Origin: Hallerella sp963652365
GTDB taxonomy: Bacteria > Fibrobacterota > Fibrobacteria > Fibrobacterales > Fibrobacteraceae
DNA: 42,105 bases
NCBI GenBank assembly: GCA_963652365.1
Contig: CAVJTH010000021.1
Location: 1 to 42,105 of the forward strand
Reading direction: 5' to 3'
In this document: positions 38,607 through 42,105 of the stretch, in pieces
Layout of the letters: the number at the start of each line of letters is the position of its first letter
Numbering within the stretch: the first letter of the stretch is position 1
The notes under the pieces: model-generated
Databases searched by the model: none
What the model was told of the DNA's origin: nothing
What the model saw: only the letters and a program-made list of their open reading frames with translations
Program-made: the position numbers and the translations under genes

Positions 38607-38632
38607 GAAATCCGATTTCTTCGGGAGGTCTT

Positions 38633-41600
38633 ATGAAGATTCAAGGCATCGACAAGGTTCTGATCATCGGCTCGGGTCCGATTGTTATCGGCCAGGCGTG
38701 CGAGTTCGACTATTCGGGAACGCAGGCGTGCAAGGCTTTGCGCGAACAGGGCTACAAGGTTGTGCTGGTCAATTCCAACCCGGCGACGATCATGACGGAT
38801 CCCGTGATGGCGGATGCGACGTATATCGAGCCTCTGAATCTGCACCGTCTGGAACAGATTATCGAAAAGGAGCGTCCCGACGCGCTGCTCCCGAATCTGG
38901 GCGGGCAGACGGGATTGAACCTCGCGAGCGCCCTTTCGAAGGCGGGAATTCTCGACAAGTATGGCGTGAAGGTCATCGGGGTGAACCTGGATGCGATTGA
39001 ACGTGGGGAAGACCGCGAAATCTTCAAGGAGACGATGCAGAAGCTCGGCATCGACACGCCGCGCTCGGGCATTTGCCATACGGTCGAGGAAGCGGAAAAA
39101 ATCGCAGGCGAAATCGGGTTCCCGGTCGTCGTGCGTCCGGCCTATACGATGGGAGGCGCAGGAGGCGGGTTCTGCTACAACGTGGAAGAACTTCGAAACA
39201 TCTGCGGCAACGGACTTGAACTTTCGATGACGCGCCAGTGCCTGATCGAAGAGTCGATTCTCGGCTGGGAAGAGCTCGAAGTCGAAGTGGTCCGCGACTC
39301 CAAGAACCAGATGATCGCGATTTGCTTCATCGAAAACATCGATCCGGTCGGTGTCCATACGGGCGATTCCTTTTGCGCGGCGCCTTTCCTCACCATCGAC
39401 AAGGAACTCGAAGAGCGGCTGAAGCGTGACGCGTTCAAGATTGTCGAATCGATCGGCGTTATCGGCGGAACGAACGTGCAGTTCGCGCACGATCCGAAGA
39501 CGGGCCGCGTGGTCATCATCGAAATCAATCCGCGGACCTCGCGCTCCTCGGCGCTGGCCTCGAAGGCGACGGGATTTCCGATCGCGCTGATTTCCGCAAA
39601 GCTCGCATCGGGCATGACGCTTGACCAGATTCCCTACTGGCGGGATGGAAGCCTCGAAAAGTACACGCCGTCGGGTGATTATGTCGTGTTGAAGTTTGCG
39701 CGCTGGGCATTCGAAAAGTTCCGCGGTGTCGATGACGAACTCGGCACGCAGATGAAGGCTGTCGGCGAAGTGATGGCCATCGGAAAGACTTACAAGGAAA
39801 CGCTCCAGAAGGCGATTCGCGGACTTGAAAACGGTCGGGCCGGTCTCGGGTTTGCCAAGGATTTCAACCGGAAGTCGAAGGACGAGCTCTTGAACATGCT
39901 GCGGACGCCGTCGAGCGAGCGCCACTTCCAGATGTACGAGGCTCTCCGCAAGGGCGCGACCGTCGAAGAGATTCACGCGGCGACTTTCGAAAAGGCCTAC
40001 TTTATCCTCCAGATGAAGGAGCTCGTCGAGCTCGAAGAAGAGATGCTCAAGACGCCGGGGACGATGCCGGCGGATTCCCTTCTTGTCCGAGCGAAGAAGG
40101 ACGGTTTCAGCGACAAGTACATCGCGAAGATTCTTGGTCTGCGCGAAAAGGACGTTCGGAAAAAGCGGACGGAGCTGGGCGTTGTCGAAGGCTGGTGCGC
40201 GGTTCCGGTGAGCGGCAAGGAAAATACGTTCTACTATTACAGCACCTACAATGCGAAGGACGAATCCGTCGCTTCGGACAATTCAAAGAAAATCATGATT
40301 CTCGGCGGCGGCCCGAACCGTATCGGACAGGGCATCGAGTTCGACTATTGCTGCTGCCATGCGGCGATGGCGCTCAGGGAGCTGGGCTACGAGACGATCA
40401 TGGTGAACTGCAATCCGGAAACGGTTTCCACCGACTACGATACTTCCGACAAGCTCTACTTCGAACCGGTCTCGCTCGAAGACGTGTTGCAGATTTACCA
40501 CAAGGAAAAGCCGGCAGGAGTCATCGTGCAGTTCGGTGGGCAGACCCCGCTGAATATCGCCAGGGCGCTTTCCGACGAAGGCGTAAGAATTTTAGGCACG
40601 AGCATCGACTCCATCGACATCGCCGAAGACCGCGACCTGTTCCGCAAGATGATGGACAGGCTCGGAATCCCGATGCCGGAAAGCGGCATGGCGACGGATA
40701 TCGACGAGGCTATCGCCTGCGTAAGGCAGATCGGTGGCTACCCGATCATGATTCGCCCGAGCTTCGTTCTCGGAGGCCGCGGCATGGAAGTGATTTACGA
40801 CGAGCCGATGCTTCGCGAATACGTGGCGAAGGCAGTCGGCGTGACCCCGGACCGCCCGCTCCTTGTCGATAGGTTCCTCCACAATGCGCTCGAATGCGAA
40901 GCGGATGCGCTCAGCGACGGCGAACATGTCTATATCCCCGCAGTCATGGAACACGTGGAGCTCGCGGGTGTCCATTCGGGAGACTCCGCCTGCATCATCC
41001 CGCCTGTGACCATCTCGAAGGAAAACCTGGCAACCATCAAGGATTACACGCGGAAGATCGCCGAAGCCCTCCACGTGTGCGGCCTCATGAACATGCAGTA
41101 CGCCATCGAGGACGGCAAGGTGTTCGTGCTCGAAGCGAATCCGCGCGCAAGCCGCACGGTGCCTCTGGTTTCCAAGGTCTGCAACACGCAGATGGCGCGT
41201 CTCGCGACCCGCCTGATGCTCGGCGAAAGACTCGAAGACTTGAAGCTGAAGGAAAAGAAGTTCAACCACCACGGCGTGAAGGAGGCTGTCTTCCCGTTCG
41301 ACAAGTTCCCGCACGTGGACCCGGTTCTCGGGCCGGAGATGCGCTCGACGGGCGAGGTGCTCGGACTTTCCGACGACTACGCTCTCGCCTACTACAAGGC
41401 GGAAGAGGCTGCCGGTTCGGTTCTGCCTTCGGGAGGTTCTGTCCTGATCAGTCTTTCGGACAAGGTTAACTTGTGTGAACAGGCGATAGAAGTGGGTAGG
41501 GAATTCGAGAAGCTCGGGTTCAGGATTCTCGCGACGGAAGGGACCGCGAAGTTCTACGAAGCCGCGGGAGTCCGCTGCGAAACGGTGAACAAGATCGCCG

Positions 41601-41851
41601 AGGGGCGTCCGAACGTTCTCGACGTGATTCTGAACGGGCAGGTTTCCCTGGTCATCAATACGCCGTGGGCTCGCCGCGACGCCATCCAGGACGAGAGCGC
41701 GATTCGCAAGGCCGCCATCAAGTACAAGGTTCCCTACATCACGACGCTCGCTGCCGCGAACATGACGGTGAAGGGTATCGCCGCTGCAAGGAACGGTCGT
41801 GGCGAAGTTAAATCTTTGCAGGAATATCATTCCACCATTGAATACGTGTAG
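38633..41851 (+). CDS. carB: Carbamoyl-phosphate synthase large subunit
   Basis: A 1072-residue protein, the normal length for CarB (E. coli 1073). It has the duplicated ATP-grasp layout: the first half starts with VLIIGSGPIVIGQACEFDYS and the second with a parallel MILGGGPNRIGQGIEFDY near residue 560, each followed by EINPRTSRSS- or EANPRASRT-type metal/ATP-binding segments. The C-terminal 140 residues form the allosteric MGS-like domain. With the small subunit CarA (not in this window) it makes carbamoyl phosphate from bicarbonate, glutamine nitrogen and ATP, for pyrimidines and arginine. A strong GGGAGG (38623-38628) precedes the ATG. It stands alone, separate from carA. Confidence 0.97.
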   Translation: MKIQGIDKVLIIGSGPIVIGQACEFDYSGTQACKALREQGYKVVLVNSNPATIMTDPVMADATYIEPLNLHRLEQIIEKERPDALLPNLGGQTGLNLASALSKAGILDKYGVKVIGVNLDAIERGEDREIFKETMQKLGIDTPRSGICHTVEEAEKIAGEIGFPVVVRPAYTMGGAGGGFCYNVEELRNICGNGLELSMTRQCLIEESILGWEELEVEVVRDSKNQMIAICFIENIDPVGVHTGDSFCAAPFLTIDKELEERLKRDAFKIVESIGVIGGTNVQFAHDPKTGRVVIIEINPRTSRSSALASKATGFPIALISAKLASGMTLDQIPYWRDGSLEKYTPSGDYVVLKFARWAFEKFRGVDDELGTQMKAVGEVMAIGKTYKETLQKAIRGLENGRAGLGFAKDFNRKSKDELLNMLRTPSSERHFQMYEALRKGATVEEIHAATFEKAYFILQMKELVELEEEMLKTPGTMPADSLLVRAKKDGFSDKYIAKILGLREKDVRKKRTELGVVEGWCAVPVSGKENTFYYYSTYNAKDESVASDNSKKIMILGGGPNRIGQGIEFDYCCCHAAMALRELGYETIMVNCNPETVSTDYDTSDKLYFEPVSLEDVLQIYHKEKPAGVIVQFGGQTPLNIARALSDEGVRILGTSIDSIDIAEDRDLFRKMMDRLGIPMPESGMATDIDEAIACVRQIGGYPIMIRPSFVLGGRGMEVIYDEPMLREYVAKAVGVTPDRPLLVDRFLHNALECEADALSDGEHVYIPAVMEHVELAGVHSGDSACIIPPVTISKENLATIKDYTRKIAEALHVCGLMNMQYAIEDGKVFVLEANPRASRTVPLVSKVCNTQMARLATRLMLGERLEDLKLKEKKFNHHGVKEAVFPFDKFPHVDPVLGPEMRSTGEVLGLSDDYALAYYKAEEAAGSVLPSGGSVLISLSDKVNLCEQAIEVGREFEKLGFRILATEGTAKFYEAAGVRCETVNKIAEGRPNVLDVILNGQVSLVINTPWARRDAIQDESAIRKAAIKYKVPYITTLAAANMTVKGIAAARNGRGEVKSLQEYHSTIEYV

Positions 41852-41926
41852 TTGGTAGAATGTCATTCCCGCCTCCGAGCGTGAATCTCCGTCATCCTGG
41901 AGCGAAGCGATAGGGGCCAAAGCATT

Positions 41927-41960
41927 AAAGACCGTAGTCATCAAATGCTGCGGTCTTTTT
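41927..41960 (+). terminator. Intrinsic terminator downstream of carB
   Basis: AAAGACCGTAG (41927-41937) pairs with CTGCGGTCTTT (41948-41958, one G-U) and runs into five T residues. It lies about 75 bases after the carB stop. Confidence 0.85.
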
Positions 41961-41967
41961 GTATATG

Positions 41968-42105
41968 GAGGGGAAGTATTCCCCTCGCTCCTGTTTCGCC
42001 AGGCTTAAAGCGGCATAAAGGTTGGTGAGCCAGCCGAACCATCCGCTACCTATAGTGGCTTAGAAATTTGAGACAGAAAAATTTGTTTCCTTAAGTGAAA
42101 GACAA
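41968..42105. other. Gene-free tail with hairpin, possible intergenic repeat
   Basis: A perfect 8-bp hairpin GAGGGGAA / TTCCCCTC (41968-41975 and 41979-41986) is followed by about 120 bases with no open frame of note, including an imperfect GGTTGG...GAACC pairing. From memory, similar GC-rich sequences recur between Fibrobacter genes, as does the GTCATCCTGGAGCGAAGCGA string near 41891, but no second copy lies in this window to show that. Confidence 0.4.

Noticed and set aside
1..42105. tRNA, rRNA, complete insertion sequences or replication origin
   Set aside because: I found no cloverleaf-like sequence with a GTTCGAAT-type arm in gaps, no transposase with terminal repeats, and no dnaA-box cluster by eye.

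Overview
The window looks like chromosome of a Fibrobacter-type bacterium (phylum Fibrobacterota). The signs are a lipoprotein with a fibro-slime domain, a secreted GH10 xylanase ending in a Por/type IX-like C-terminal sorting domain, poly-serine linkers in lipoproteins, many outer-membrane lipoproteins, and moderately GC-rich housekeeping genes broken by AT-rich accessory stretches. The genus is inferred from these protein features; no rRNA gene is present to confirm it.

Left part (1-12.8 kb, + strand): three small lipoproteins translationally coupled to glutamate racemase (murI); an unknown conserved protein; a short AT-rich wreckage zone (5'-truncated XRE regulator, 3'-truncated ImmA/IrrE peptidase, tip of an EndoU-like toxin, intact probable immunity gene); argA followed by an envelope-glycan cassette (GtrA-like, UDP-galactopyranose-mutase-like flavoprotein, GT-C membrane glycosyltransferase); an M16 peptidase; and murD. 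argA and the M16 peptidase appear to be transcribed as leaderless mRNAs.

Middle part (12.9-29.4 kb, - strand): an accessory region. A nine-gene run of envelope genes (20303-26523) encodes a transglutaminase-like lipoprotein, two lipoproteins that also carry a C-terminal transmembrane helix, a cysteine-rich outer-membrane barrel, a Ser/Cys-repeat lipoprotein, a small lipoprotein, and three small secreted, charged or membrane proteins. A decayed second copy of its core (barrel, lipoprotein remnant, fibro-slime lipoprotein, lipoprotein remnant) lies at 12970-16425. Between the copies sits a three-gene cassette (16576-20042): HicA-like small protein, SF1 Upf1/Dna2-like helicase, winged-helix protein. 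This resembles an anti-phage defence operon that I cannot match to a named system. To the right are an untracked 29-residue ORF with a perfect Shine-Dalgarno, a coiled-coil membrane protein pair, and an Rpn/PD-(D/E)XK nuclease with a tetrapeptide-repeat tail.

Right part (29.5-42.1 kb): a short-chain dehydrogenase; a minus-strand sulfur-amino-acid operon (SDR, CysK-like, LanC-like, cystathionine synthase/lyase-like, MalY-like) with a structured leader and an internal terminator-like hairpin; the GH10 xylanase with a clear sigma70 promoter; and carB with a possible attenuator. The most unusual points are the LanC-like protein with an intact metal site and no lantibiotic genes in view, the helicase cassette, and the duplicated Cys-rich envelope cluster.
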